Shown here piece after piece: positions 1 through 12,876 of a stretch of 64,000 bases of DNA. The notes beneath the pieces were generated by a model. The model was given only the letters and a program-made list of their open reading frames with translations, did no database searches and was not told the origin of the DNA. The stretch covers positions 19,882,284 to 19,946,283 of the forward strand of contig JAJLRJ010000010.1 of assembly GCA_024195265.1 (NCBI GenBank), written 5' to 3'. Within the stretch, counting starts at the first letter, position 1. Every line of letters begins with the position of its first letter. The position numbers were made by a program, and so were the translations under genes. The DNA is from Dendrophyllia cribrosa. Its lineage: Eukaryota; Cnidaria; Anthozoa; Scleractinia; Dendrophylliidae.

Positions 1-172
1 CTCATCGTCAATGAGTCGTGCTTCATCGGCAATGAGTCGTGCTTCATCGTCAATGAGTCGTGTTTCATCGGCAATGAGTCGTGCCTCATTGTCAATGAGT
101 CGTGCTTCATCGGCAATGAGTCGTGCCTCATTGTCAATGAGTCGTGCTTCATCGGCAATGAGTCATCAATGA
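1..172. repeat. 21-bp minisatellite, cut by window edge
   Basis: About eight copies of a unit like CTTCATCGGCAATGAGTCGT, alternating between CATCGGCAATG and CATCGTCAATG or CATTGTCAATG forms. The array starts outside the window and decays at about 172. It lies downstream of the donor site of the LamG-like gene, so it is probably intronic. Confidence 0.85.
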
Positions 173-542
173 GTCTCTTATCCGACTCCACCTTATCATA
201 CTATCCAAATATTTTTTCCACTGAGGGGTTAAGTTTTTGAGTGTGGGGGCGATGATCGAGGGACGGTTATCCGAGGAAATACAGTACATGACTTGAAAAA
301 AAAAACCTTGCCTTTTCGTATATAGCGATTTAAAATTTTGGCATTTAGTTTCTGCTACAGTCCGAAAAACGGTCTCATAATATCAGGAAATTCAGTTGCC
401 TAGGAGAGGTGGTTGCCATGAGACGACTGAAAAAGAGTGGAATCATTGGAGGTGTGGTCGTTCACGAGAGTTGTTCGCACAAGGAGGCTTGAATGTATTT
501 GTACCTACATTCTAAGAATAAAAAAAACAAGGAGCGCATTAC

Positions 543-2320
543 CTTTATTTGTCCTCCGTTCAAAAGTATTTCGCTTCCATTGTTTATCCTCGCAACTTTT
601 CCACACGATCCAAAAGATCTTGAAATCTCTGTTCGCTTGCCCGCACTTTCAACATCTCCATTAAAAGACGCATACGGCGCTTTTCCACTTTCAACATCCT
701 CAAAATTTAAGTACATGACAAGCCCACTTGATCTCTGAAACGATTCATTCGCAGGAATCACGTGACTTTTCGTCTCCGACGAAACCGCAGACCAGTCGGT
801 CACCCTCGCTCTTTCTTGAGGAAAAAACTGGGGCTTTATCGGTCCTGGTTGCGAAAAAGGCGCGATTTGTTGGTTTCTATCCGCTACAGCTATCTGTGAG
901 TTAACAGACTGAGGTTCATTACCATAAAATACACGCTGTGCGGTGGGTATAAACTGTTTTCTGCTCAGATCATTGTTGTTAAGCAAGCTGTTGGGTTGTT
1001 TAGTTGCGTATTGATATTTCGCCAACTGCGTTCGCTCCGCTTTAGCTGCGTCTTGAAGCCTCATAGACCAGGCTGATTCAATTTTAAATTTTTTCGTTTC
1101 AGAGGGAAGTGATGCTTGCTGAAGTTTCCCTTTCTTTGCAAATTGAACACGACTTTGTGCAATATTTATTGCCGATCCGGAAGGTGTTGGCGTATTGGTG
1201 TAAGAAATACTTTTTCTCCAGTCATATTCGTTTTGTTTTAAAGGTAATCTGTACGGATTCCACAATAAAGGCGAAGTTTGCCCACGATTCATCAGCTCCT
1301 GGTATTTAGCTTGGAAAATGGCATTACTATTTGTTACAAAACCGTTGGGATTTCTTGTCAACGCTGGCTGTCTCCACACTACGCCTCGTGGGTAAGCTTT
1401 TGTAAGTCCACTCACAGGATTAATGAATAAATTTTGCCTTGGTAGGCTTCGCGGGTTAGCGTGCCTTAGCAACGTTTGTCGTCGTTTCTTCCTTTTGCGT
1501 TTTTTATCGTTTTGCGACGGTTCGTCTCCATCATTTTCTGACTTGCGTTTAAATCTCAGCAAAATTCGTTCATTGCTGGTGCCACGAAAGTTCGGATGCC
1601 TTGTTGAAAGTTGGACTGACCTCTTTTTCTTGGTTGATTCGTTGAATTCGTCAGAAACCACCGACTTACGTCGTTGAAGTTTTACTTTTCTGTGATGGCG
1701 TCGACTATGCCGATGATGATGATTACTAATGTGCATCGGTGAAGAAAATTTTCTTCGTTTCTTTTTTCTCGATTTAATGTAAATTTTTGTTACGTCGTTA
1801 GTATTCTTCCGTTCAGACTCATGATGACTTGAAACACTCGATTCATTGGATAAAAGTTTCAATTCAATTTGCACTTTGTTGTTCCTACCTCTCTTTCCGT
1901 TTGATTGCGTAGAAATATCTCCTGCGGGGCTTTTTAAATTATCATGAACAATTCGTGAACTACTTTGAGGATTTTCTGTAGAATTTAAAGAATTCGATAT
2001 ATTAAAAAAGTGTGTGTCTTTGTTAGAAGAATGTGTAACGCTATCTAAGGAAGACTTTACTGAATCTATATCATGAGACGAAAACTGAGATGAAGAAGAG
2101 CTCAGTGAATCCAAAACTTCCGTTGCCTGAAATGAGCCATTATTGTTTATCATCGTCGACGAGTTTAATTTCTTAAAATCATTATCAGCAGAAACATGCT
2201 TAGTGTGTTGTCTTTCCGTTGGAGATTTAAAGTGGCTACTTGTAATCTCGTATCCATCATTTCCATTTCCATGATTTTCAGGAAAAGAAGCTGATTGGTT
2301 GAGAGTTACTTGCGGAGAAT
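543..2320 (-). CDS. Internal exon 2 of a secreted LamG-like protein gene (partial gene)
   Basis: A 1778-nt open exon bounded by a good acceptor (TTTAACTTTCAG, reverse strand, ending at 2321) and a GTAATG donor at 542-537. It begins with two bases of a split codon, which fits the single base left by exon 1 at 6128. The product is Ser/Asn-rich, then strongly basic (several runs such as KSRKKKRRK and a His/Arg stretch HHHRHSRRHHRK), then Gln/Pro/Asn-rich. The last 60 or so residues (LVMYLNFEDVESG...FGSCGKVARI...LLNGGQIK) resemble the first strands of a concanavalin/LamG_3 domain. The rest of that domain must be encoded to the left of the window. The basic region looks disordered. Role unknown; a secreted matrix or adhesion protein is an inference from the signal-like exon and the LamG start. 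Confidence 0.75.
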
Positions 2321-2613
2321 CTGAAAGTTAAATAAATTGGTAATTGTTATTTTTTTTTATTAAGTTTGAGATTCCTTGTCTCGTTTCAAAACGTTCTAGC
2401 CCAATTGATGACACATAACAACTAAAATGCTTTTAAAATACTTCAAATCTTAGAATACTATAAAATTTAAACACTACTCAGTATCCGATACTCACTACTC
2501 AGTATCCGATACTCAGTATAAGAATTTAAAAAAAAATTACAATCTTAAAATTTAAATTTCAGATAACCTGTGGAAATTAACTGTTGCATAAATTACAGGA
2601 GTTACATCTAAAA

Positions 2614-3004
2614 AGGCCTGGCTAAACTAGGAAACATTGTTGCGGAGGCAAATGTTTCCCAGTTTAGCCGCGCGGGAAACATGTTGCGGAAACAAATTTT
2701 GCTCCTCGGAAACAAGAAAATGTTTTTGCTTCAGGTCAAAAACATTTTTTCTTCCCGGACACAAATTTTGCTTCCCAAACATATGTTTCCCAGTTTAGCC
2801 ACCATGGAAGCAATGTTGACTAGTTTCCAGTGCTGCTCATTAAAAATGTTTCCTAGCAACAGCGAGCGGACCGGCGAGCGTACTTTCCTCGTTTAGCCAC
2901 CAGGGCAGCAAAACATTTTGTTTGCTTCCCCCTAATTTAGCCACCCCGGAAACATTACAGGAAACAATGTTTCCGCAACAATGTTTCCTAATTTAGCCAG
3001 GCCT
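2614..3004. mobile_element. Short TIR element (AGGCCTGGCTAAACTAGGAA ends)
   Basis: The left end AGGCCTGGCTAAACTAGGAA is matched in inverse orientation at the right end (TTCCTAATTTAGCCAGGCCT, ending 3004), and the match continues through ACATTGTTGCGG for about 33 bp. The interior is made of degenerate copies of GGAAACAATGTTTCC-type words, so it could fold extensively. Flanks are A-rich on the left and TAA on the right, so the exact target duplication is unclear. It lies in intron 1 of the LamG-like gene. No coding capacity. Confidence 0.7.
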
Positions 3005-4454
3005 TAATGTTGTGGAACTTGCCGACGTCCTTTCCGCTAATAAACGGCTTGAAGGCGGTCCGCGATGGTGCAATGACCATAGCAGCGGCCCTAAGTATTT
3101 AACCTATAATATAGCCCCTTTATAATAATTAAAGGCGTATAATTTTGAGCCAAATGTGTTTCGAAATAATTAAGGTATAAACCTTTTGACTCAAATAAGG
3201 TATAGATGTTTGCCGTTTTGACTTGACAACAGAAAAACTGAACTAGAGTAAGAAAACTGAATTTACATGTAAGAAAACCGATATGGGCAGAATTACTGGG
3301 GCAACCAGAAAAACCGTGACAGCCAAAAATGTTTCTAGAATGCTTATTGTGTTGCGACCAATCAGATTGTTCCGTAATTGGTAAACTTCACAGTTTTATA
3401 AGATCTCGCATGGCACGATCATAGGTTGCTATCAACAATGATCCCTGTAATATTGCAGTGGCGAATCTAGAGGAGTGGCGCGGGGTGCCGCTTTATCTCG
3501 CCAAAAAATAAGGGCCAAAGGTCCGAAAACCTTTTTCAGTCTCTAGCATTTTCACTCTGTCCCCCTCCCCTCCCACCCACAGTATTGGTTTTACTCTATT
3601 TAGAACTAGCCCCTATCAAATCGTTTTTCTTTCCACAAATGAAACAAAGCTCTAAACTGAATGCTCCTGAAATCATCTGCTTGTTATGCCAAAATGAATT
3701 TGTCTTTTTTTATTTATAAGCTTGGCGCTCAAAGTAAAGAAAATTCACAAAAATAAAACAGTAAGTGTTGTCAGTCCATTTTTTAAATAACCTGCCGTCA
3801 TTTCATAAAGTTGTGAAGTTGCATTCGCGTCTGCATACACTTATCTCTTTTCAAAGCAACTCGATTGTATATCAAACAAAACTGATGTTCTTTCTTAGCA
3901 ATTGTCCAAATAAACATGCAAATTCGGCAAAAAAAGACAATATCCCAATATTTTTTTCATGAATTCTGTTCCGGCCGAACGCAAAATTTATTCCGCGCTG
4001 CTGGTTGTCGGATGTGTAAGAAATGGCGGGAAGTAAAATGTTGAAACAAGGTTTTGTATTGAATAAAAGTTCATATATCTCAATGATTTTTTTCTAGAAA
4101 TTGTGATTCGGGGTTATCGATGTGTTGAATTGTTGATTTTTACGCTAACAAAATTATTTCAGTTCTGTTAGTTCGCACCGAGTTAGCGGGGCCGTACGCA
4201 GTTCTCGCAGGGCTGGAAGGCTCAGTTTTCCTGCCCGCTCATGCCATGGCCCTCATACGGGAGTCTCTCATCAATGGGCAGGTTTTGCAAAGAAAAGGCT
4301 CGCAGGGCCGTACGGGTCATATGATAATTTGGTTGATTGACCTGAACAAGTACTTATCCGTTTGGGGTGATATTTAACAGAGACACTAACGAGGAATGTT
4401 TAGGAAAACGCTTGAAATGGCGTTGCACTGTTTTGCCATATCATTTTAGTGCCT

Positions 4455-4666
4455 TTAACCCTTTAAGTCCTAAGAGTGATCAGCTTCAAATTTCTCCTTG
4501 TAATATCAACGCCTTATTAATCAAAAGGGTTATTAGAATTAAGGACACGATCACACAAGATGAGTTCTCTTGATATCTAATCAATTTCTCCCCAACACTT
4601 CTATAGGAAATGTATAGGGACAAGAAATGAGAATTTTAATTTTGATATTAGGGTTCAAAGGGTTAA
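4455..4666. mobile_element. TTAA-flanked MITE (family with GTGATCAGC)
   Basis: TTAA at both ends with inverted CCCTTTAAG/CTTTGAACC-type termini (TTAACCCTTTAAGTCC left; GGGTTCAAAGGGTTAA right). 212 bp, non-coding. TTAA duplication is typical of piggyBac-class insertion; related copies lie at 21336 and, more distantly, 28006. Confidence 0.65.
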
Positions 4667-4786
4667 AGGAAACGTTGTGAAAGCTAATACGGTTTGGACG
4701 GTTTGATCTTTCCGGTTTGAATATTTCAGCAGTAGAAAGTTTTATGGAAGGGAATCTTATTCCCCGAAGTTACTGTAGTTGCTTTC

Positions 4787-5114
4787 CAGGGGGGGGGGGG
4801 GGGGGGGGGACTCCCATATAAAAATGACGGGGGTGCTCGTGGTACCTTTTAGGGGTCAAAATTTGTACATTGGTACCTCTTAGGGTGCTAAAATTCAAAA
4901 TGACCCCCGTTGGAATTAACGCGGTACCTTTTAGGGTATTAAGCCCAGAATATGACATGTGTTGCTTAAGAATTGGTACCTCTTAGAGGTAAAAATTCAT
5001 TTGAGCCACGCCCATCAAACAACATTCTAGTACCTTTTAGGGTGCTTTTCGAAAATTTCCGACGAGCACCCCCGTCATTTTTATATGGGGGTCCCCCCCC
5101 CCCCCCCGGGGGGG
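4787..5114. mobile_element. hAT-like MITE with poly-G/poly-C ends (copy A)
   Basis: The 8-bp duplication TTGCTTTC is present at 4779-4786 and 5115-5122. The element begins CAGGGG, followed by a run of 21 G (4789-4809), and ends with 15 C then 7 G. Just inside the runs, ACTCCCATATAAAAATGACG is mirrored by CGTCATTTTTATATGGGGGT. The interior repeats GGTACCTTTTAGGG/GTACCTCTTAGGG words. Non-coding, 328 bp. An 8-bp duplication and a CAGGG start are hAT hallmarks. Confidence 0.8.
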
Positions 5115-6127
5115 TTGCTTTCTCCTTTCCGAAATTCTTAGCTGACCTTTTTCCGTAGCCAAAACAACATTTGTTATTCCTCCGAAAACAAAAGGCGGTA
5201 AAGTTGTCGATGTTACGAAAGCTTGAGATAAAGAAAGCAAACTCTCAGTGTTTTTAGTGTAATTTACTACGAATTTTTAAGACGACTAATGCCTTCCCAA
5301 CAGGTTTTTCACGGAAAAGTTAGGTGTTCCTGGTTAAAGTTTGACTGTTGTATTATTTAAGCCTTTCAGTGTTTCCTCTGTTAGTTTTATCATCAAGACT
5401 TAACACAAGGACAAATTGACATTCATGACCGGACAATTGAATCGAAACACAAAAGCAAATAAAACAAACCGAATATTCTTCACTTCGAAAGGTAAACTCT
5501 ACAACCTGTGATTCCGATACATCACATTAAATGGTCGAGTGCATGGTCAACTCTTTTAAACGCAAGAGCAAGCCTTAAAGCTTTCATACGCTACAGCGAT
5601 CTTTGACCATAGTGTATCCTTCAATTACTTTTTGTAGAAAACGGTTTATATTCAAGCCAGTCTATCGTTTATTATATACGTTAGAAGCAAAGACTACTCA
5701 AACACGAATGCACAGTACACTCAAAAATTCGACAAGCACGTTCATTGAAAATTGCTTCGTATAATTAAGTTATTTTCTAAAACTACTAATTTACCGTAAA
5801 ATACTAAAAACATATATGCCTTAAACTTCTTAAAGGAATTTTTCAACAGAACGTTAATTTAAATTGAATACACCCCAAGCAAATCTTTAACCAATATATG
5901 GGAACCGGCTATAACTTGCAGGTAGTTTTCTACCAACAAAGCAATGTTTATACAATAGTATAAAAGACCAATTTTATAAGAACCGGTTATATCGGCTTCT
6001 CACGACAGTTTCATCAACAAAGTGTGTTTCAAACCAAAAGTTCGCCTTCCCGTGTTTATCATTTCTAACAAATTTTAGCTTTCAATCAATCCTTTTAAAG
6101 TTGTTAGAGTAAATTATTTACGCTCAC

Positions 6128-6266
6128 CTGCGCTTAGGGCGTGATACGGAACACTTGTCCCTCTCTTGACTTCTATCAAAGACAAACGAAGAAATATTTG
6201 AATCAGAAAAAAAAAACACGTCGTACTATTTCTGAAAGAAGGCGGGATACTTTGGCAAGGCGCCAT
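6128..6266 (-). CDS. First coding exon (signal peptide) of the LamG-like protein gene
   Basis: Found by following the reading frame back from exon 2. The ATG at 6266 lies in AAAATGGCG and opens 46 codons plus one base before a consensus CAG|GTGAGC donor at 6127. The leftover base (phase 1) completes a Gly/Asp-type codon with the two bases at the start of exon 2 (GAT, Asp). The peptide begins MAPCQSIPPSFRNS and has a hydrophobic core CFFFLIQIFLRLSLI at residues 17-31, which looks like a signal peptide or signal anchor. The intron to exon 2 is about 3.8 kb and holds several transposons. The frame is too short to be called by an ORF-length cutoff. The promoter should lie just to the right of 6266; no TATA box was recognised. 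Confidence 0.65.
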
Positions 6267-9200
6267 TTTACAATCGCGTCATTCAAAAAATTACTATTAT
6301 AACACAGCACAAAACGAATTGATGCTGTTCCATATTTGAAAACTGTTAACGCTACCAATATTTCAAACAGTAACGAGAGAATTCTCTCTCTCAGTGATAA
6401 ACTTGATTACAGATTCGGTTTATCTACGACGATTTAAAATCAGTTGATAAGAACAACTAAATAAGAGTCACTAAATGATAAGTGTATGAAGATAAAATAA
6501 TATAATTAACAAACTCATAAGTTATTAGCACAAGTGGCCGAAAACAAACCAGTTTCTTAAGATCAAACAAACACATAATTAAATTAACCGACAGTGTTAT
6601 GATGAATGTAAACTACTTCGAGAATTCTTTCAGTAAAATTCTCCCTTTAAACAAAGTTTGGAGCGCTTTAAGCAGTAAGGCCCCAGACTTTCATGAGATG
6701 AATTTTACCAGTGATATTATAGATTTAGGAGGACTTGACTTCAACCAGAAATGATTATAATAGGAACACAAGCAAAATCGTTTAACCCCGAGTACCTTGT
6801 AACAGGAAAATAGCCAGCACAAATAATCCAAAGCGTCTAAAACGAGAGCCTTTATCGTTGGGGACATTTCGAGATTTTTCTTCTCTTATGGACATTGAAA
6901 CACAACCATTCGCCAGCTTGTAACTTCCCAGATGAACATGGATGCACGCTTATCCTCGTTGCGCAGAAAATTCCTTTAGCAAATACATGTCAGGAAGCCA
7001 TGAAAAAATCACTCCGCCGAAGTACAACCATTCCAAATCCTAAAATACACGCATTTGGGCTTAATTGAAAATCGCTGCAAAAATTCGAAATTTGATCAGT
7101 TCCAAAAAAAGAAAATCCTTGTGGTGCCTTGAGAACAAGTGGAATCCATCTAGGAGTTCCTTGAAATGTATTACCATGACATCACAAGGAGAGAATTCTG
7201 GCAGTTAAAAACAATTACGTCATTAAGGCGAAATCCGCGGGCTTGTCGGCACTAAAGCAAGAGAAACATTCACACTTGTTGAGTTCAAAGCTACATTCAA
7301 AGTTTACAATGAGTGTAAAAAACTGGGTGGTTATATTTTGTTCCGTTTGGCTGGTAAGCAGCGTGGATTAAACGCGAGGGATGAGAACCTTTTTGACGTT
7401 TTCAACCTGGGGGCGGGAAAAACTATTTCAATGGATATCGTCTGAATGCAGTGAACCGTTTAACATATTGATTTCTCAAAAGGAAAGCAGGTGGAACACG
7501 TGAGAAAAATACACCGATTCAAATAACCTCTCGAATAAAATGCTACTTATTGCTTTGACCGTTCAAGTTCTATTCGTCCAAACTACTATAAGGTCGAAAC
7601 ATCAAAAAATGGTAGTAGTCTTAACATATTTTGTTTTAGTAAAGTTGGAGTTCTCAAAAGGAATTTAAGAAGTGTCTAGTGGGCTAATTGTTTTAGAAAC
7701 AGTCGGTGTATTCGCATTGTTACACAAAATCAATCACCTTTGTGTTAGCGCCAATCAAGTTTTACAAGGCTGCGTTAAAAGGCGTTCATGGCAATCAATG
7801 AAGTAATTGATGACTGAAATTCCTTGGCATGGTCAGCAAACGCCTTGCTACCGTGTTTAATATTTGCACTCTGCTATAATCAAATTGACATCATCGCCCA
7901 AACAGGGCAATTGAAAGATGGAGGCTTAAATAGAGCTTTAAAAGTAGCTAGCTATAAAGCCCGTACAACTTGACAAAATTAAAAAAAGGTAATAAAACTT
8001 TGTTAGACTAAAAAGTGCACTAATAATCTTTCCCGCTCATATTTCATGCTGTTTTCTGAATACACGCTAATGTACTCATTGGTTTGAAAGATGTATTCAT
8101 TGATTTGAAAGGTGTATTCGTTAATTTGAAATTTCATTCAGTGGCTGTTAGTGAAACAAGCGCACGTCTTGACTTCCAACATTGGATAACGTCTCGTCGC
8201 GGAAACCCAGCCGTCTGACATTCCCAAGTGACTCTCGACCTTCATGTTACATCAGTTACGGGACATATTAATAAAGTCTTTTAAATAAAGCACTAAAAAA
8301 GAAATAAAAGTAAAACCCTGAATATCAATATCAATTGAGCGGGATATGACAACTGTCATGAAGTCTGCGAAAGGCATCGCAGCGTATCTTAGAATTACCA
8401 AAATAACCTACTAACTTCTAGCGAATAAAACTAAATCAACCTTGAAACTATTTTAAGATGGAAAGTGTTTCTTTACAATTTCATGATTCAGATTTTGTGG
8501 GAGACTTCTTTAATTTTACGTTCAGATTGCGCGGTTCAAGTTCTCATAGATTTGCAGTATAAGTCGGTTGTTATATTGTTTTTATGTAACTGTATTTCGA
8601 GAGAACTGAGTGAACCGAAAGCCCCTTAAACCCGTCGAAAGATGTGTTTAAAAGTGGAATGACATAATTAAATCCCTGGGGCTCTGAGGGTAGGTTGAAA
8701 TGGTGCAAACGGAAACACACATGACAACATTCTTTTTCTCGGCCGCTGGTTATCTCGCTCGTTTCAACTATCACTTGACGCGACATGTTTATCCCCAAGG
8801 GCCGCGATCACTTCGGCGAAGGACTGGGTCCTTGAAGATGCAGGCCAAACAGGCCAAAGGAACCATTACTTTGGGGTAACCGTTATTTTCGGATGGTTAA
8901 AAATCGTTTAAAGGACTACAATTATACAGTCGATAGCCCAACGCTGTTCGGGATTTCACTATAAATATGAGACAATAAGTTTTTTGCGTTCCTTTCATTG
9001 TAAGTTAATTCATGGAAATTCTGAAACAATTTTTTTCCAATGAATTTGCTGTATTTAGAGTAGTCTGCTAATACCGTAAAATAACCCCTTTCCCCTCCTC
9101 GCCCCCGCTTATAAGTGTTAACTGCGGTTTTTTGTAGGGTTTACTGCCTTGTTGGCTGAAACATAGCCTTAATTACAAAACATCAAGAACTACTGAAATT

Positions 9201-9420
9201 CAATTTAGGTTGTTTCGTATTTACGAGATGGCTGTTAGAGCACTTTGATTATCTGCTATACAGGGACAGATATGCAAATTTTCACTCCTTCCTTCCTTCC
9301 ATCGGCTGTAATTTTTTTTAATTGCCCAGTGTATTATGTCATCCAGTTGTCTCGTTTCAGTATTATAGTGACAATAAATTCGGGACTTTGATAACTGGTC
9401 GCTTAAAAGAGGGTGGCTGC
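6267..9420. other. No gene seen; upstream region of the LamG-like gene
   Basis: AT-rich non-coding sequence. It should contain the promoter of the gene starting at 6266, but no clear core element was seen. At 8070-8145 there are three loose copies of a unit like GTATTCATTGATTTGAAAG. From about 9040 to 9260 there is an interspersed repeat that recurs in reverse orientation at about 11880-12060. No splice-bounded coding exon could be supported. Confidence 0.6.
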
Positions 9421-10540
9421 TTAAGGGGGAAGTCTGGTTAAATATTGGTCAATTCCGAAAAATTTTGCTTAAAATTGAATTCACCCTCTAGCATTATCTT
9501 TGACAATCGAGGATTCATTTCTGATTTGAAAAAATCCAATTCAAATGTTATTTACCCGTATGAAAATAAAATAATGAACTGCAAGGCTGATCTGACCACG
9601 TAAAAAAATAAAAAAGTAAAATTTGCGAGACATCATCACGAATGAAACCGATAAAGTAGGACAATTCTTTCGTTGTTATTGCAACTCATCAGCACGGTGT
9701 AACGATCTAAATGTCGCCAGCAAGAAAGCCAGCGCAAATAGACTGCATAATGACCCGTTCACAATATTAGGTTCCGTACTATGTACTCACTTGTCACCCA
9801 AAACACGCGTGCCACATCACGTGTTTCGGGGAACAAGGAGCCCACAGTGTATCGCAAAGATGTCTCGCAAATTGAAATGCAGACGGACAAAGCCGATCTG
9901 AACATTTAAACGCATGGGCAAACCCATGCTGAAAGAGAACACAGCATATCGGATCTGAAAAGACCTACGGTCCCAAAATATATGGAAATAAAAGTAAACT
10001 GCGAAAATAAAATAACAAGATTCCGCATACTCCATCTGCCCCCACCCAAATTTTTTCTAAGGTATTTAATGGATTGACATCAAATTTGGCACAAGCTAGT
10101 TCTCCTTGGTATGTGAACTATAAAATGAACAGACAAAATGTTCTTTCCTTTTATATTTTCAAGTTATCATTAATTATGCTAACTACCTATTTGTGTGGTA
10201 ACCATGGAAACGGAATTCATGTTATAAACAATCCCTCTGTACATTTTGTGCATTTTGACATTCACTAACTACCTACCAAGTTCGATTGAATTTGCTTGAA
10301 TGGTCAGTAAAATAATGGGGTGGAACAGCAACCCATTATGGATAAATGTAGTTATATAATTTATGCCAGATTGGTTAATTATTAACTTATTTTGGTATTT
10401 TTTCATGAAAAATTGTAGATTGATAGTGTTACTATCATTTCATAACATAAAAGTACATGATATAAAGCTATATTGTGGGTAAAAAACTTTCTCCAGAGGT
10501 GTTCAAATTTTGTCCAAATTTGACCAGACTGCCCCCTTAA
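9421..10540. mobile_element. TTAA-flanked non-autonomous DNA transposon, about 1.1 kb
   Basis: TTAA at 9421-9424 and 10537-10540. Inverted ends are GGGGGAAGTCTGGTTAAAT on the left and ATTTGACCAGACTGCCCCC on the right. The flanking host sequence reads across the insertion as a GTGGC(T/C)GCTTAATAG-type short repeat, which suggests the pre-insertion site was GCTTAATAGGTGGCC. No transposase ORF inside. Assignment to the piggyBac class rests only on TTAA. Confidence 0.7.
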
Positions 10541-10747
10541 TAGGTGGCCACTTTATAGGGATTCGACTCGGTGTACGCTTATTTTAACATAAACACGGGT
10601 AAAATATTGAAATTATAACGGTTCAAATCACTTGCGTATTTGCTGGTCCAGTCACAGGGAACCCGAGCGCTTTATAGCTATAAAATACTAATGTATTATG
10701 TAATAAAAAAACAAAACGATTTACCTGTGTGTCCGTGTCTTTCGTTA

Positions 10748-11192
10748 GGGGCTATTCACATGATACCGGCATGAGTTTCATTCCGGAATGAGTTTCGTTC
10801 CAGAATGAAGTTCGTACTGCTTTCACATGACAAAATCGACCGGCTCAGCTCAAGGCGTTCTCGCTCGCGTAGTTTTCGCGTCAGATCAGAAAACGCCATC
10901 TTGAAAACGATACGCATGCGCCACTCGCCATAGACTACACGGTTTGCGGTTTGCGGTTTGCGGTTTCATCTCGGAACGAAGTTCGTTCTCAGTTTACATG
11001 ATACCAGAATGAAATGTAATACCAGAACGAGAATTTCATTCGGATTGAAAACCGTAATGAACGCATTCCGGAATGACTTGTACGGGAACTAAATTTCGTC
11101 TCGGTACGATGTAAACAGATACAGAGAATATATGGAGATGGAATGAACTCGTTCCAGAATGAAAGTCATTCCGGTATTATGTGAATAGCCCC
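10748..11192. mobile_element. Harbinger-like MITE with TTA duplication
   Basis: TTA at 10745-10747 and 11193-11195. Perfect to near-perfect inverted ends GGGGCTATTCACATGATACC and GGTATTATGTGAATAGCCCC. The interior consists of reiterated GGAATGA(G/A)TTTCGTTCC words in both orientations. 445 bp, non-coding. A 3-bp TWA duplication fits PIF/Harbinger. Confidence 0.75.
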
Positions 11193-11324
11193 TTAGTCGT
11201 TTTGGAAGGGATTTGCATCAGAGCAAAGGCGGTTTCTCCATGCGGTTTTAAAATGTAATCGTTTCACGAGCGTCGAAAACCACGAGTCTGGCCAGTTAAC
11301 GTCTCCACTTTCAAGTACATACTA

Positions 11325-11744
11325 CAGTAAAAACCCGCAAGTAAGAACCTGCATTTTCCTAAGTTAGCCTAAACAGGTTCTTACATAAATGGTAATTAGC
11401 ACAAATTTAGGCTATTTGGGTTCTTATTTTCTGAAGAAAAAAAATACCTTGTAGCTAATAGAATTTAGTAGTATTCAGCCTTTTCCTTATTTAAAATCTG
11501 CATACCGAGTAAGTATTTATGTAAAAATGACTATAAAAAGAAAAATTGAAGCACTGATCACAGAACATAACCTACTCTTATTTGCCCAAGTGTACTGTAC
11601 CCATTTTTTTATATAGATTTTAGAAAATAAGAACCTGTTTCAAATTTTAGGCTAAACAGGTTCTTGTATAGAGAGGGGTCTAACTGGCAAATTTTAGCCT
11701 GACAGGTTCTTAAAAACTAAGTTCTTACTTGCGGGTTTTTACTG
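11325..11744. mobile_element. Tc1/mariner-like MITE
   Basis: TA dinucleotides at 11323-11324 and 11745-11746 flank perfect inverted ends CAGTAAAAACCCGCAAGTAA and TTACTTGCGGGTTTTTACTG. The interior repeats AACAGGTTCTTA and its complement. TA duplication and a CAGT start are typical of Tc1/mariner. 420 bp, no ORF. Confidence 0.8.
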
Positions 11745-11869
11745 TAGTTTTAACTACAAAAAAAACTTGAACAAACGCTACAGGACGATAAATGTTTTTT
11801 TGCAAAGTTTAAAGTTTAAGGTGGGACTGAACCCCTCTCAATAATTGTTTTAAACTTTGCAAAACGCTA

Positions 11870-12150
11870 TATCTTCACATGCTAATTTCAATTCAAAGGG
11901 CTCTAAGAGCCATCTCGTGAATACGAAACAATTTTAGTTGTTTTTGATGTTTTGTTTAACCATTGTTCCAGCCAGTAAGGAAGTAAATCGTACAAAAACC
12001 CTAGCTTGTAATCCGCAATTAACACTAAAAAGCGGGAGCGAGAAGGGGGAAGAGGTTCATAACAAGCTAGAGCCCCGATTTTAGGACCGAGCCGACGTTT
12101 AACGTCGCGTTCTTCAAATATTTGTGGGGGATTATTAGCGCGCTAGGTGT
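11870..12150. repeat. Interspersed repeats shared with 9040-9260 and 29610-29720
   Basis: Two adjoining repeat pieces. 11880-12060 is an inverted, diverged copy of about 9040-9260 (GAGATGGCTCTTAGAGC and GTTAACTGCGGTTTT-type matches). 12060-12150 (AGCCCCGATTTTAGGACC, GACGTTTAACGTCGCGTTC, GCGCGCTAGGTGTGAA) recurs in reverse orientation at about 29615-29720. Identity unknown. Confidence 0.7.
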
Positions 12151-12794
12151 GAACTTCGAGCGGGCGACCACGTGAACGCGCATGGCAGACGTAACGCTCG
12201 GAGCTCCCCGCTCACGCGCATCGCGTCTTCACGCGAAAGACGATTTGCGCGCTCGCTAGCGTGATCGCCTGCACGAGTTTCCCGAGAAATGAGAAGTGAG
12301 GGACAACTCGTCCTGAGTTTTACGGTATTAAATTCGCTTGTAGACACGCGCGAGAATCCACGCTTTCGGTGCTTCATGCCTTTTCGAGCAGCGGGCAGCG
12401 ATTTGAGCGAATAAGCCTAAAACAAAGAGCAAAAAATCCCAGGAAAATGATAAATGCTAACTTGCTATTTTAATTCCATTTCCCGAGTTTACAAATGAGC
12501 GTATTCAGTTTGCAAACAAGCTTATGGATTCCCTATGATTCGGTCCCCGAGACCAACGCTTTCTCGCAGGCTACACTGAGTTGAAGTTATTTAAATAACT
12601 GTGCGAAATCTCGTGCGCTGATTGGCTAATTCATTGTCAATAAGAGTACAGTATGTGTGCCAATACCGGCGTATTTCCGAAAATGATGAAATTTTCCTCC
12701 GTAAATGAAATACAACAAAAAACGAAAATGTTCGATATTTTATTGATTGTTCCTCTTTCAAAAGACGAATTTGTGGCTCTTTTGTGGCCGGGGT

Positions 12795-12876
<82 letters not shown>

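Noticed and set aside
1..172. CRISPR array
   Set aside because: The units are contiguous 21-mers with no unique spacers, in a eukaryotic intron-like setting. The minisatellites at 62.7 and 63.1 kb were rejected for the same reason.
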